A DNA stretch of 64,000 nt, taken from positions 372,001 to 436,000 of the forward strand of contig NZ_CANMFD010000004.1 of assembly GCF_947496995.1 (NCBI RefSeq), in the 5' to 3' direction. The position numbers were made by a program, and so were the translations under genes. This stretch comes from an uncultured Roseibium sp. GTDB lineage: Bacteria; Pseudomonadota; Alphaproteobacteria; Rhizobiales; Stappiaceae. A model generated the notes under the pieces. It was given only the letters and a program-made list of their open reading frames with translations. It searched no databases and was not told the origin of the DNA. Positions 8,594-16,752 of this stretch are shown here, piece by piece; position 1 is the stretch's first letter; each line of letters starts with the position of its first letter.

Positions 8594-9343
8594 TCAGGCC
8601 GCCAGAGCGTCCGCGTCCGCACCTGCGGTCTGGCTCATCGGGCAGTCGGGATCAATCACCGCCCGCCAGATTGCTGCGACGACATCCTCGGCATGGGTGA
8701 TGTCCGCATTCGCGGCAGCAGCCGCGGCGGCGAAAACCTGTTCCGCCTGAGCGCGGTAGGCGTCGGGAATGCCGCCCGCCTCCGTCATCAGAACCTTCGC
8801 ATTTGCCCCGAAGCTGGTGCCGGGCGCCCTGCCGGGAAGGACCAGCCTTGTGCGGATGCCGAACGGTTCCAGCTCGAGCGCCAGACACTCGGTGAAGGCA
8901 TTCACCGCCGACTTGCTGGCGGTATAGACCGGCAGCAGTTGCAGCGGTTTCAATGTGGTGCTGGAAGAGACATTGACGATTGTCCCGGAGCCCCTTGCGC
9001 GGAACTGTGGCAGGACGGCCCGGATCACCTCCATCGTGCCGAATGTATTCGTCTCGAAAATGGAGCGGATGGTATCCGGCGGCGTCCCCTCAAGCGGCCC
9101 CATCCATCCAATCCCAGCATTGTTGACCAAAGCATCGACGGGTCCGGCCGTCTCGACCGCACGGGCAATCGAGCCACTGTCGGTCACATCAAGCGGCAAC
9201 ACACGCAAACGGTCCGATGCGCCAAGAAGATCCTCACGCGGATTGCGCATCGTGGCAACGACGGACCAGCCCTCGCCGAGGAAATGCCGGGCGGTTTCCA
9301 GCCCGAAGCCCGAGGAACATCCGGTGATCATCACGGTTTTCAT
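8594..9343 (-). CDS. Short-chain dehydrogenase/reductase
   Basis: 249 residues of the classical SDR type. The cofactor motif TGCSSGFG is at residues 7-14, NNAG near 77 and the catalytic YTASK near 144, with the upstream active-site Ser in VNVSSST. The Rossmann loop (ATMRNP) with a basic residue suggests NADP(H). It is transcribed divergently from an AraC regulator whose start lies 95 bp away, the common arrangement for a regulator and its target. Substrate unknown. Confidence 0.93.
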   Translation of the reverse strand: MKTVMITGCSSGFGLETARHFLGEGWSVVATMRNPREDLLGASDRLRVLPLDVTDSGSIARAVETAGPVDALVNNAGIGWMGPLEGTPPDTIRSIFETNTFGTMEVIRAVLPQFRARGSGTIVNVSSSTTLKPLQLLPVYTASKSAVNAFTECLALELEPFGIRTRLVLPGRAPGTSFGANAKVLMTEAGGIPDAYRAQAEQVFAAAAAAANADITHAEDVVAAIWRAVIDPDCPMSQTAGADADALAA

Positions 9344-9438
9344 GAAGCGTTCTCCTGTTTGTGGAAGACCGCACTATCGACAAGACAGATCGTACTTTCT
9401 ATAATCAGAAATCCGCAATGATTTAGCAAAAGTCCGAA

Positions 9439-10365
9439 ATGTCTGATCCCCTGTCCGAAATCATCGCCCTGCTGCGACCGCGCGCGCCCTCCTCGAAACT
9501 GGTCGACGCGGCCGGTCCATGGCGTGTGCGCCGAACCGAAGTTGAACAGGTCTATTATTGTCTGCTTCTTGCCGGTCAGGCGCGCCTTGAGATCGACGGC
9601 AAAACGCCGCTCGATCTGCAGACGGGCGATTTCGTTCTCCTCCCGGCCACCCAGGGCTTTTCCATGTCGAGCGTCCATCCGCTTCCCCCGCCAGGACTGG
9701 AGAGCCGTCCTCTCATGCGTGAGGAGGGCATCGTCCGGCTGGGAGTTGAGGAGGGACCGGCCACGGAGCAGCTCCTCATTGGCTATTGCAGCTTCGGGTC
9801 ACCTGATGCCGGGCTTCTTGTTTCCCTGCTGCCCGATATGGTCGTTGCCCGGGGCGAGCAGCGGCTCGGCGACCTTGCCGGTCTTGTCCGCGACGAAGCC
9901 CGGGCGGAGCGCCCGGCCCGGGATGTCGTTCTGGAACATCTGCTGCAGGTACTGTTGATCGAAGCACTGCGCTCGGGCGCCGAGACCGGCGCCACGCCCG
10001 GCCTTCTGCGCGCGATGGCGGACAAGAGGCTCGCCGGAACGCTATGCGCCATGCATGCCGAACCCGGACGCTTGTGGAGCATCGCCGACCTGGCACGGGA
10101 AGCGGGCCTGTCTCGCTCCGCCTTCTTCACCCGGTTCAGCCGGATCGTGGGCATGCCGCCGATGGATTACCTGCAGAACTGGCGCATGACGCTGGCCAAA
10201 CACATGCTGAGAACGCGCCAGAACAGCATTGCAGAGATTGCCGAAAAGGTCGGCTACGGCTCGACCAGCGCTTTCAGCGTCGCCTTTTCCCGCCGCGTCG
10301 GCCAGCCGCCGGCCCATTACGCCCGAACGGCTGGAAACGCCATGCAGATGCCGCGGGAAGTATAG
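9439..10365 (+). CDS. AraC-family transcriptional regulator (cupin sensor domain)
   Basis: 308 residues. The N-terminal half is a cupin-like ligand domain (LLLAGQARLEIDGKTPLDLQ, GDFVLLP) of the kind annotated AraC-binding/cupin_6. The C-terminal 100 residues carry two helix-turn-helix motifs, IADLAREAGLSRSAFFTRFS and IAEIAEKVGYGSTSAFSVAF. It is divergent to the SDR gene (8594-9343) and probably controls it from the 95-bp shared spacer. The inducer is unknown. Confidence 0.92.
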   Translation: MSDPLSEIIALLRPRAPSSKLVDAAGPWRVRRTEVEQVYYCLLLAGQARLEIDGKTPLDLQTGDFVLLPATQGFSMSSVHPLPPPGLESRPLMREEGIVRLGVEEGPATEQLLIGYCSFGSPDAGLLVSLLPDMVVARGEQRLGDLAGLVRDEARAERPARDVVLEHLLQVLLIEALRSGAETGATPGLLRAMADKRLAGTLCAMHAEPGRLWSIADLAREAGLSRSAFFTRFSRIVGMPPMDYLQNWRMTLAKHMLRTRQNSIAEIAEKVGYGSTSAFSVAFSRRVGQPPAHYARTAGNAMQMPREV

Positions 10366-10377
10366 GGTCAGGAAGAT

Positions 10378-10881
10378 TTAACGCCAGATATCGCCCGAAG
10401 TCGCGACCCGCAGTTTCGAGGCCAGCGCGTTCAACGCAATCTTGTGCACAGCCTCGGTGGGCGCGGCACACAGGTCGCCGATGACGGTCACGTCGAATGG
10501 GTCGGCCGAACGAGACATTGCCGTGAACACCACGCAGTTCTGGGTCATCATCCCGCAGATCAGCAGCTCGGTCACCCCTTCCAGATATCCTGAGAGGTCG
10601 GTGTCCTGAAAAGCATCAGCCACCTGCTTGACCACCACGGGCGCCTCTCCGGCAGCAGCGAGGATCGCCGGCCGGATCGCCGTTCCGCTTGCGCCGGCTG
10701 CGAACAGTCCGGTCAATGCGTTTGAGACATGCTGCACCAGAACGACAAGCTCCCCGGCCTTTTGCGCCTGGCCGATCGCGGCAACGATGCCCGCCTCCAC
10801 CTCCTCGGCCTGATGCAGCGGCAGGGCGCCGCCGGCGAAATAGTCATTCTGGATATCGATTACGAGAAGGGCACGGCTCAT
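10378..10881 (-). CDS. Isochorismatase-family cysteine hydrolase
   Basis: 167 residues with the family triad: Asp in LLVIDIQNDYF, a downstream Lys in VVVKQVADAF and the nucleophilic Cys in GMMTQNCVVFTA. Members hydrolyse amides such as nicotinamide, ureidoglycine derivatives or isochorismate; the short length suits an amidohydrolase. It is divergent from a GlxA-type regulator (start 10974), which may control it. The exact substrate cannot be given. Confidence 0.9.
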   Translation of the reverse strand: MSRALLVIDIQNDYFAGGALPLHQAEEVEAGIVAAIGQAQKAGELVVLVQHVSNALTGLFAAGASGTAIRPAILAAAGEAPVVVKQVADAFQDTDLSGYLEGVTELLICGMMTQNCVVFTAMSRSADPFDVTVIGDLCAAPTEAVHKIALNALASKLRVATSGDIWR

Positions 10882-10973
10882 CTGTGGAACTCCTTTTGCT
10901 GTTCCTCCGGTTTACTGCCGCTATCCGGTGTTTTTCAGTGGCCCGAAGGACATGTTGGGACTAAATTGGGCCA

Positions 10974-11909
10974 ATGCGCATCGCCATCATCGCCTATCAG
11001 GGCATCAGCCCCTTCATGCTGTCGACGCCGCTTGCGGTATTCGGCGAGCCTTTTCTCGCCAGCGGCCATGACGTGGTGGTGTGCGGTGAAAGCGGCCGGA
11101 TCTCGGCGTCGGGCGGCCTCGTCATCGAAACCGCCCACCCGCTTGACGCAGCAGGCAAAGCGGATCTCGTTATTTTTCCCGGCTGGCGGGATGCGAGCGA
11201 GCCGGTCTCACCGGAAATCGTAGCGCAACTCCGGTCGGCTCATGAACGCAATGCCCTGGTTGCCGGCCTGTGTCTCGGCGCTTTCGGGCTTGCCGAGGCA
11301 GGACTTCTTGACGGCCGGCGCGCAACAACCCACTGGGCGCGGGTCAAGGAGCTCGGCGCGCGTTATCCGGCGATCCGGATCGATCCGCAAGCGATATATG
11401 TTGACGACGGCCAGGTGGTGACCTCGGCGGGAATCGCCGCCGGTCTCGATTGCTGCCTGCATCTGCTGGCCCGCCTCTCCGGCGTTGCCGAAGCCAACCG
11501 CGTTGCCCGCCATCTTGTCGTCGCGCCGCAGCGCGGTGGCGAACAGCCGCAATTGATCGACCGGCCCGCACCAGCCACATCGGCGGAGCACCGCGTTGCC
11601 GATATCCTGGAACAGCTTTGGGCAGATCCCGCACAGACCCCGTCCCTGGACGACCTCGCCTCCCAGGCCAACATCAGCCGCCGCAGTCTGAGCAGATATA
11701 TCCGTGCACGCACCGGCGGCAGCCTTGGCGGCTGGCTGCGCCGCGCCAGGATCGCCCACGCCCAGGACATCCTGCTGCGCGGCGAAAAGGGACTTGAGCA
11801 CATCGCGGCCAGCAGCGGTTTTCCTGACGCCCCGTCCCTGCGCAAGGCCTTTCGCGCCGAACTGGGCATGACGCCAACACAATGGCTGGCGAGGCAGCGG
11901 ATCGGATAA
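10974..11909 (+). CDS. GlxA-type transcriptional regulator (DJ-1/PfpI fused to AraC HTH)
   Basis: 311 residues. Residues 1-165 form a DJ-1/PfpI amidotransferase-like domain (LVIFPGW, the nucleophile elbow AGLCLGAFGLAEAGLLDG and the TTHW motif). Residues about 205-305 form an AraC HTH pair (LDDLASQANISRRSLSRYIR; LEHIAASSGFPDAPSLRKAF). The elbow Cys is kept, but in these regulators the domain usually senses rather than catalyses. It diverges from the isochorismatase gene across 92 bp. Related regulators control choline, arginine or nitrile metabolism; the ligand here is unknown. Confidence 0.92.
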   Translation: MRIAIIAYQGISPFMLSTPLAVFGEPFLASGHDVVVCGESGRISASGGLVIETAHPLDAAGKADLVIFPGWRDASEPVSPEIVAQLRSAHERNALVAGLCLGAFGLAEAGLLDGRRATTHWARVKELGARYPAIRIDPQAIYVDDGQVVTSAGIAAGLDCCLHLLARLSGVAEANRVARHLVVAPQRGGEQPQLIDRPAPATSAEHRVADILEQLWADPAQTPSLDDLASQANISRRSLSRYIRARTGGSLGGWLRRARIAHAQDILLRGEKGLEHIAASSGFPDAPSLRKAFRAELGMTPTQWLARQRIG

Positions 11910-11951
11910 GGCCCGGGACCGGAAACATTGTCCCTAGAGACAATTTCCCGT

Positions 11952-11979
11952 TTGACATCAATGGCTTTCAAAATAATCT
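11952..11979 (+). promoter_or_regulatory. Predicted sigma-70 promoter for pdxJ
   Basis: TTGACA (11952-11957), a 16-bp spacer and TAATCT (11974-11979) lie about 60 bp upstream of the pdxJ ATG. A hairpin with arms around 11920-11932 and 11938-11950 sits immediately upstream, at the end of the GlxA-type regulator gene, and may act as its terminator. Confidence 0.55.
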
Positions 11980-12039
11980 TGCAGGAATGATCCAGACGCT
12001 TAAAGCGGGCTGGTAACAATTTCATCCGGATTTCCGACA

Positions 12040-12789
12040 ATGGCCGCTGTTTCCCGCCTCTCCGTCAACGTCAACGCCGTCGCCATGCTGCGCAACCGCC
12101 GCGACCTGCCCTGGCCGAGCGTCACCGGACTTGCCGCGATTGCCATGGAAGCAGGTGCCAAGGGCATTACCGTGCATCCGCGCCCGGACGAGCGCCACAT
12201 CCGCAAGACGGACGTCTTCGAGCTGTCCGAGCTGATCGAGGACCGGTTCCCGAACAAGGAACTGTGCCTGGAAGGCTTCCCCACCACGGATTTCATGCAA
12301 CTGGTCGAGGCGGCCCGCCCGGAGCAGGTCCTGTTTGTGCCGGACGATCCGGAGCAGACCACCTCGGACCATGGCTGGGATTTCGCCAAAGATACCGCAG
12401 CGCTTGAAACAGCCATCGCTGCCGCTAAGGAATGGTCAGTGACCGTGTCGCTCTTCTGCGATCCGGATCCCGCTGCGCCCGAACATGCGGCCCGGCTGGG
12501 TGCGGAGCGGATCGAGATCTACACCGGCCCCTATGGCGCCTGTTACGACGATCCGGCCAAAGCGGTGAAGGAACTCGACAAGGTTGTTGCCACGGCGGAA
12601 GCTGCCCGTGCCTGCGGCCTCGGCGTCAATGCCGGGCACGACCTGACGGTCGAAAATATCCCGGCGTTACTCGCCCGCGCTCCCTTCATCCGTGAAATGT
12701 CCATCGGCCACGGCTTCACCGCCGATGCACTGGTTTGCGGGTTCGCCGAAAGCGTCAACCGGTTCCGCAAGGCGATGGGTGAAGTCTGA
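12040..12789 (+). CDS. pdxJ: Pyridoxine 5'-phosphate synthase
   Basis: 249 residues, full length. It condenses 1-deoxyxylulose-5-phosphate with 3-amino-2-oxopropyl phosphate to give pyridoxine 5'-phosphate (DXP-dependent vitamin B6 route). Family motifs are present: LSVNVNAVAMLRNRR at the N-terminus, ITVHPRPDERHI with the catalytic His, the conserved IEIYTGPYG, and the C-terminal phosphate-binding MSIGHGFTADAL. It is followed by a 72-nt gap to an FMN reductase gene; whether they are cotranscribed is uncertain. Confidence 0.96.
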   Translation: MAAVSRLSVNVNAVAMLRNRRDLPWPSVTGLAAIAMEAGAKGITVHPRPDERHIRKTDVFELSELIEDRFPNKELCLEGFPTTDFMQLVEAARPEQVLFVPDDPEQTTSDHGWDFAKDTAALETAIAAAKEWSVTVSLFCDPDPAAPEHAARLGAERIEIYTGPYGACYDDPAKAVKELDKVVATAEAARACGLGVNAGHDLTVENIPALLARAPFIREMSIGHGFTADALVCGFAESVNRFRKAMGEV

Positions 12790-12861
12790 CAACGGGCTAA
12801 CGGCTCACATGCAACGACGAATCCGCTAGGCTGTCTTCATTCTCGGAGTCGGACCGGTGCC

Positions 12862-13410
12862 ATGCACTTTCAGATCATCACCTTTTGCGGCAGCCTGCGT
12901 GCCGCCTCCTCCAATCGGGCACTACTGACCGCCGTGGAGCGGCTTGTCCCGGAGGGGCTTTCCGTCCGTCGATATGAAGGCGTCGCCAAGCTTCCCCACT
13001 TCACCCCGGATCTGGACCATGACACCCTCCTCCCGGCAGCGGCGCGGGACCTGCGCGATCAGGTTGCCGCGGCAGACGGCCTTTTGTTCGCGGTTCCCGA
13101 ATATATGCACGGCCTGCCCGGAAGTTTCAAAAACACGCTGGACTGGATGGTCGGCTGTCAGCGGTTTCCTGGAAAACCCGTCGCGCTTGCCCACGTGAGT
13201 GCCCGGCATGCTTTCGCACCGGCGCAGCTTGAAGAGGTCCTGAAGACGATGGCCGCCAGGATCGTTCCGCAAGCTGGCTTCAATCTGGGCCTGACCACAA
13301 ACGATGTAGACGTGGAGTTTCTCTGCAGCAACGCCGGCCACAGGGCGGCAATCGTGGCTGCACTCGAGGCAATCAGGAAATCCCTGTGCCCCGGACCGCG
13401 GCACAAGTAA
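12862..13410 (+). CDS. NADPH-dependent FMN reductase family protein
   Basis: 182 residues with a flavodoxin-like fold. The FMN phosphate loop is GSLRAASSNRALL near residues 10-22, and the ring-contacting loop is PEYMHGLPGSFKNTLDWMVG, both typical of ChrR/ArsH/SsuE-type quinone or flavin reductases. A soluble enzyme, likely reducing FMN, quinones or metal complexes with NADPH. It is 15 nt from the convergent siderophore-interacting reductase gene, which is also flavin-linked but on the opposite strand. Confidence 0.88.
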   Translation: MHFQIITFCGSLRAASSNRALLTAVERLVPEGLSVRRYEGVAKLPHFTPDLDHDTLLPAAARDLRDQVAAADGLLFAVPEYMHGLPGSFKNTLDWMVGCQRFPGKPVALAHVSARHAFAPAQLEEVLKTMAARIVPQAGFNLGLTTNDVDVEFLCSNAGHRAAIVAALEAIRKSLCPGPRHK

Positions 13411-13425
13411 GGGCATAAGAAGCCC

Positions 13426-14235
13426 CTACGCCTGAACCGCCGCCGCTTCCGCGCGTTTCATCTGCTGGTGCTGGTCTTCGATCAGCCCGATCTTCCAGTA
13501 TCCGGAAATGTAGGTGTCCTTCTTCGGCACGCTCCGCTCGTTGTGCAGATAGTCGCGCAGCGCCCGGATGACCGAGCTTTCGCCGGCAATGCAGGTCTGA
13601 ATGGTTCCAGACGGCCAGTCCAGCCCACGGATCAGGTCCACCTGTGCGGTCGAAGGCTTGTGGACGTCCTCCTGAACGAGCCAGGTCACCTCGACGCCCG
13701 TCGGCGCGGTTATGCTGCGGATGTCCTCCGTGGAAGGCACCTCGAAAACGGCAACCCCCTGTGCGTCCGCAGGCAGGGCCTCAAGCGTTGCCTCGGCTAC
13801 CGGCAGAGCCGAGAGATCGGCGGCGACCAGGTACCAGTCCGCGTAAAAATCCGTGAGTTTCGCCGGGCCGGGGCCCAGAAGACCGAGGAACGAGCCCTCC
13901 GTTGCGCGCTGCGCCCAGCGCGTTGCCGGACCGTTGTCACCATGAGCGACGAAATCGATGTCCAGCTCCAGGCTCTCGGGGCGAAAGCTGCGGATGGTAT
14001 AGGTCCGCACCGCATGAACCTTCTCCTCGGGCCCGTCGGGCGCAAAAAAGGTTTCGAACTCTTCACGGCTTTCGCCCTCGCGCGGCAGGATCAGCTTGCA
14101 GTTCGCGCCCTCATGTCCCGGCGGAAAGCCTTCCAGCTCGGGCCCGGCAAAGGTGACGCGGATCATGTTCGGGCTGAGATAGTCTGCACGCCGGACTGTA
14201 AGGACCCGGGGAAGGCGTTTCGGACGGCTGGCCAA
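13426..14235 (-). CDS. Siderophore-interacting protein (FAD/NADPH ferric-siderophore reductase)
   Basis: 269 residues. The N-terminal FAD-binding-9 domain shows the flavin motif around VRTYTIRSF and the DIDFVAHGDNGPATRWA stretch; the C-terminal SIP domain carries the NADPH-binding part ending in the YWKIG region. It resembles ViuB/YqjH proteins, which release iron from imported siderophores by reduction in the cytoplasm. No siderophore receptor or ABC importer is adjacent. Confidence 0.92.
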   Translation of the reverse strand: MASRPKRLPRVLTVRRADYLSPNMIRVTFAGPELEGFPPGHEGANCKLILPREGESREEFETFFAPDGPEEKVHAVRTYTIRSFRPESLELDIDFVAHGDNGPATRWAQRATEGSFLGLLGPGPAKLTDFYADWYLVAADLSALPVAEATLEALPADAQGVAVFEVPSTEDIRSITAPTGVEVTWLVQEDVHKPSTAQVDLIRGLDWPSGTIQTCIAGESSVIRALRDYLHNERSVPKKDTYISGYWKIGLIEDQHQQMKRAEAAAVQA

Positions 14236-14369
14236 TGGAGCACCTCATAAAGCTGAATATAATATTCAGGATTTAACACCGGCACTTGCGTATTTAAAGA
14301 CCCGCGACGCAGATAAATTGAAGACAGTCCGTCACCATGCCTCTTTTCGCATCTCTTGAACCATGAAAA

Positions 14370-14387
14370 CCCGGCATCTCTGCCGGG
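14370..14387. repeat. Hairpin copy A of a duplicated terminator-like palindrome
   Basis: CCCGGCA, loop TCTC, TGCCGGG. A nearly identical hairpin with the same loop occurs at 14567-14592, and the flanking bases (TGAAAA on the left, TTC on the right) are also shared. The two copies bracket the 129-bp palindromic repeat at 14418-14546. No gene end lies nearby that would need this copy. Confidence 0.7.
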
Positions 14388-14417
14388 CCTTCCAGACTGT
14401 CGATAACCCTTCAATTC

Positions 14418-14546
14418 GTCATCCCGGACGCAGCGGAGCGTAGATCCGGGATCGGTGAGCCGAGGGGTATTTATAGAAAGACCTCATTTACGACAATGGC
14501 TTGCAGCTCTCCGATCCCGGCTCGCGCTTCGCTTGGCCGGGATGAC
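14418..14546. repeat. 129-bp palindromic intergenic repeat, copy 1
   Basis: Termini GTCATCCCGG and CCGGGATGAC are exact inverted repeats. A second inner pair (CCGGGATCGG near 14456 and CCGATCCCGG near 14511) extends the foldback. A diverged copy of the whole unit lies at 62012-62143, sharing long identical blocks such as TAGCGTAGATC-like and GCTCGCGCTTCGCTTGGCCG segments. This is a RIME/REP-type element of the kind abundant in alphaproteobacterial intergenic regions. It has no coding content. Confidence 0.8.
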
Positions 14547-14566
14547 GGCGGTTGTCATCATGCTGA

Positions 14567-14592
14567 AAAGCCCGGCATCTCTGCCGGGCTTT
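14567..14592 (-). terminator. Terminator of the sugar ABC-importer operon (hairpin copy B)
   Basis: An 11-bp stem, AAAGCCCGGCA (14567-14577) with TGCCGGGCTTT (14582-14592), loop TCTC. Read on the minus strand it ends in TTTT, about 50 nt past the substrate-binding-protein stop at 14640. It is therefore the likely intrinsic terminator of that transcript. It duplicates the shorter hairpin at 14370. Confidence 0.7.
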
Positions 14593-14639
14593 CGAAGTTT
14601 GTTGCTCATCCGTTTCCGCTGTTAACGACGGCTGGCGGA

Positions 14640-15683
14640 TTACCGCTTGGGCAGCGGGATCCACTCGGCGGTGGAGACATCCGCATGCTGGAACTGCGGC
14701 ATTTTCTCGCCGAGGTCCGACATGTTCTTCACGTCCTGTTCGTTGAGGAAGTCCTGGGTGATCAGCGTCGGCGGGACGATGACCTGCTTGCCCGGGTTTT
14801 CACCGGCCAGCATCAGCGCAAGCGTACGCACGCTCACTTCGCCGACAACGGCCGGGTTGGTTGCGACCGTCGCGGCCCAGGCACTGTCCGGTTCGCGCAT
14901 GGCGGAAATATCCGCGGTCGAGACATCGGCGGAGTAGATCTTGATGTCCTGGCTGAGGCCTGCTTCATCGACGGCGATCTTCACGCCCTTGGCGAATTCG
15001 TCATAGGGGGCGAAAACGACGGAAATCGTCGGGTTGGCCTGCAGAACGGACCGTGCCTGGTTGGCGACCGAATTGGCGATAGGGTTGTCAAGCGTGCCGA
15101 ACATGGCCGCTTCCTTGATGCCGACATTGGCTTCCTTGACTTCCTTCCAGGCAACGTCACGCCGGTCGAGCGGGGCAATGCCCGGCACATAGACATAGCC
15201 TGCGGTGAAGCTGTCGCCATTGTCCTTGATGGCTTGTTCCAGGGCCAGCTTGCCAAGAAGATAATCGGACTGCTCGACCTGGGGAATGGCATCATTTTCG
15301 ACGTTGACGTCGAAGGCAACGACCTTGATCCCGGCCTCGACCGCACGTTGGGCGGCGGGTTTCATGGATTCCGTCAGCCCATGTTGGATGATGATGCCGT
15401 CCACGCCCAGCGCGATTGCCTGATCGACCATGTCGGCCTGAAGAGCGGCATCCTGGCGGCTGTCCAGCACGCGCAAGTCCACGCCGAGTGCCTCGGCCTG
15501 TTTTTCGACGCCTGAAAGATAGGACTGGAAGAAGTCACCGGTGGACAGGTAACGCACCAGCGCGATCTTTACATCCTCGGGCTTATCGAACGGAGCCGGC
15601 ATGTCGGCGGCGAGCGCAAGGCCACTGCCGGACAGTCCCAGCCCGGCGGCAACCGCGAGCTTCATGAATTCACGTCTCAACAT
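14640..15683 (-). CDS. Ribose-type ABC importer, periplasmic substrate-binding protein
   Basis: 347 residues from the ATG at 15683; the open frame runs to 15788 but the signal peptide begins here. The N-terminus MLRREFMKLAVAAGLGLSG has a twin arginine followed by a hydrophobic stretch, suggesting Tat export, with cleavage after ALA. The mature part is a RbsB-like Peripla_BP_4 domain (VDGIIIQHGLTESM, VAFDVNVEND, NPTISVVFAPYDEFAKG). It is last in a three-gene transport operon (ATPase, permease, binding protein) that faces the mtnK-mtnA salvage operon; I infer 5-methylthioribose or a similar 5-modified ribose as ligand. Confidence 0.92.
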   Translation of the reverse strand: MLRREFMKLAVAAGLGLSGSGLALAADMPAPFDKPEDVKIALVRYLSTGDFFQSYLSGVEKQAEALGVDLRVLDSRQDAALQADMVDQAIALGVDGIIIQHGLTESMKPAAQRAVEAGIKVVAFDVNVENDAIPQVEQSDYLLGKLALEQAIKDNGDSFTAGYVYVPGIAPLDRRDVAWKEVKEANVGIKEAAMFGTLDNPIANSVANQARSVLQANPTISVVFAPYDEFAKGVKIAVDEAGLSQDIKIYSADVSTADISAMREPDSAWAATVATNPAVVGEVSVRTLALMLAGENPGKQVIVPPTLITQDFLNEQDVKNMSDLGEKMPQFQHADVSTAEWIPLPKR

Positions 15684-15723
15684 TGTGTATCCTCCCATTT
15701 TTCGAACGGGCGCCTTTGCGGCG

Positions 15724-16752
15724 TCACGCTGTTCTCCTGCCGCCGCGACGCGAAGACAGGTAGAACGTAAAGACAAGGGCGGCGACAAGCACGGCGCCCT
15801 TGACGAAGTCCTGCATGTAATAAGGGGCGTTCATCATGGTGAGCCCCTGAAGAAGAATGCCGACGAAAAGCGCGCCCGCCGCTGTTCCAAAGGCGTTCGG
15901 ACGCGCCGCGCCCAGAACCGCGAAGCCGATCAGGGCGGCGGCTACACTGTCGAGCAGAAGATTGTTGCCCGACGCAATGTCGCCGCGGCCGAGGCGGGCG
16001 GCAAGCAGGATACCGCCGACCGAGGCGAGCATGCCGGAAATCATGTAGGCGACGATCTTGTAGCGATGCACATTGGTGCCGACCAGCCCGGCGGCGCGCT
16101 CGTTGGAGCCAATGGCATACATCAGTCGGCCATGGCGCGTGTAGCCGAGAAACAGCCAGATGATCAGGGCGATCAGCAGGAAGACAACCACCGGCACCGG
16201 CAGCAGCCGATCCAGAAAGAGATCGAACCGGTGCCGCCCCAGCCACAGGAAGGCAGCGGAAAACGTGCCTTCGGCAACCGAGCCGTCCGGCAGGTTCATG
16301 CCGGTTGCGATCGAATTGCCCTGGGTCGGAATGCGCTGCAGGCCGATCAGAAGGAACATCATCCCCAGGGTGGCGAGAAGGTCGGGAACGCGCATCTTCA
16401 CGATCAGCAGCCCGTTGATCAGCCCGACAAGGGCGCCCATGGCCAGGCACACGACCACAGCCACGAACGCCGATTGTTCAAGGATCACCATCGTATAGGC
16501 CGACAGCATGAGTGCGGAGGTCGCGACCGAGCCGATCGACAGGTCGAAGCCGCCGACAACCAGCGTGCAGGTCACGCCAAGGGCCAGAATGCCGGTGATA
16601 GCCACCGACTGAAAAATGAACACCGCCGACCGGGCGCTGGCAAAGCCGCTGGCGTAGATGCTGAAGAAGACCGCAAGCCCGCACAAAAGCACGATGAAGC
16701 CGTAGCGGATGGCGAGTTCGAGTGCGGACCTGGATGTGTCGTTGGAATTCAT
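15724..16752 (-). CDS. Ribose-type ABC importer, permease
   Basis: 342 residues with about nine to ten membrane segments and the BPD_transp_2 (RbsC-like, CUT2) signature around GANPLNxxG-type loops: ALGVTCTLVVGGFDLSIGSV and RHGRLMYAIGSNERAAGLVG. It forms the channel of the sugar importer. Its ATG overlaps the stop of the ATPase gene by four bases, and the binding-protein gene follows after 40 nt, so the three genes are one operon. Confidence 0.93.
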   Translation of the reverse strand: MNSNDTSRSALELAIRYGFIVLLCGLAVFFSIYASGFASARSAVFIFQSVAITGILALGVTCTLVVGGFDLSIGSVATSALMLSAYTMVILEQSAFVAVVVCLAMGALVGLINGLLIVKMRVPDLLATLGMMFLLIGLQRIPTQGNSIATGMNLPDGSVAEGTFSAAFLWLGRHRFDLFLDRLLPVPVVVFLLIALIIWLFLGYTRHGRLMYAIGSNERAAGLVGTNVHRYKIVAYMISGMLASVGGILLAARLGRGDIASGNNLLLDSVAAALIGFAVLGAARPNAFGTAAGALFVGILLQGLTMMNAPYYMQDFVKGAVLVAALVFTFYLSSRRGGRRTA

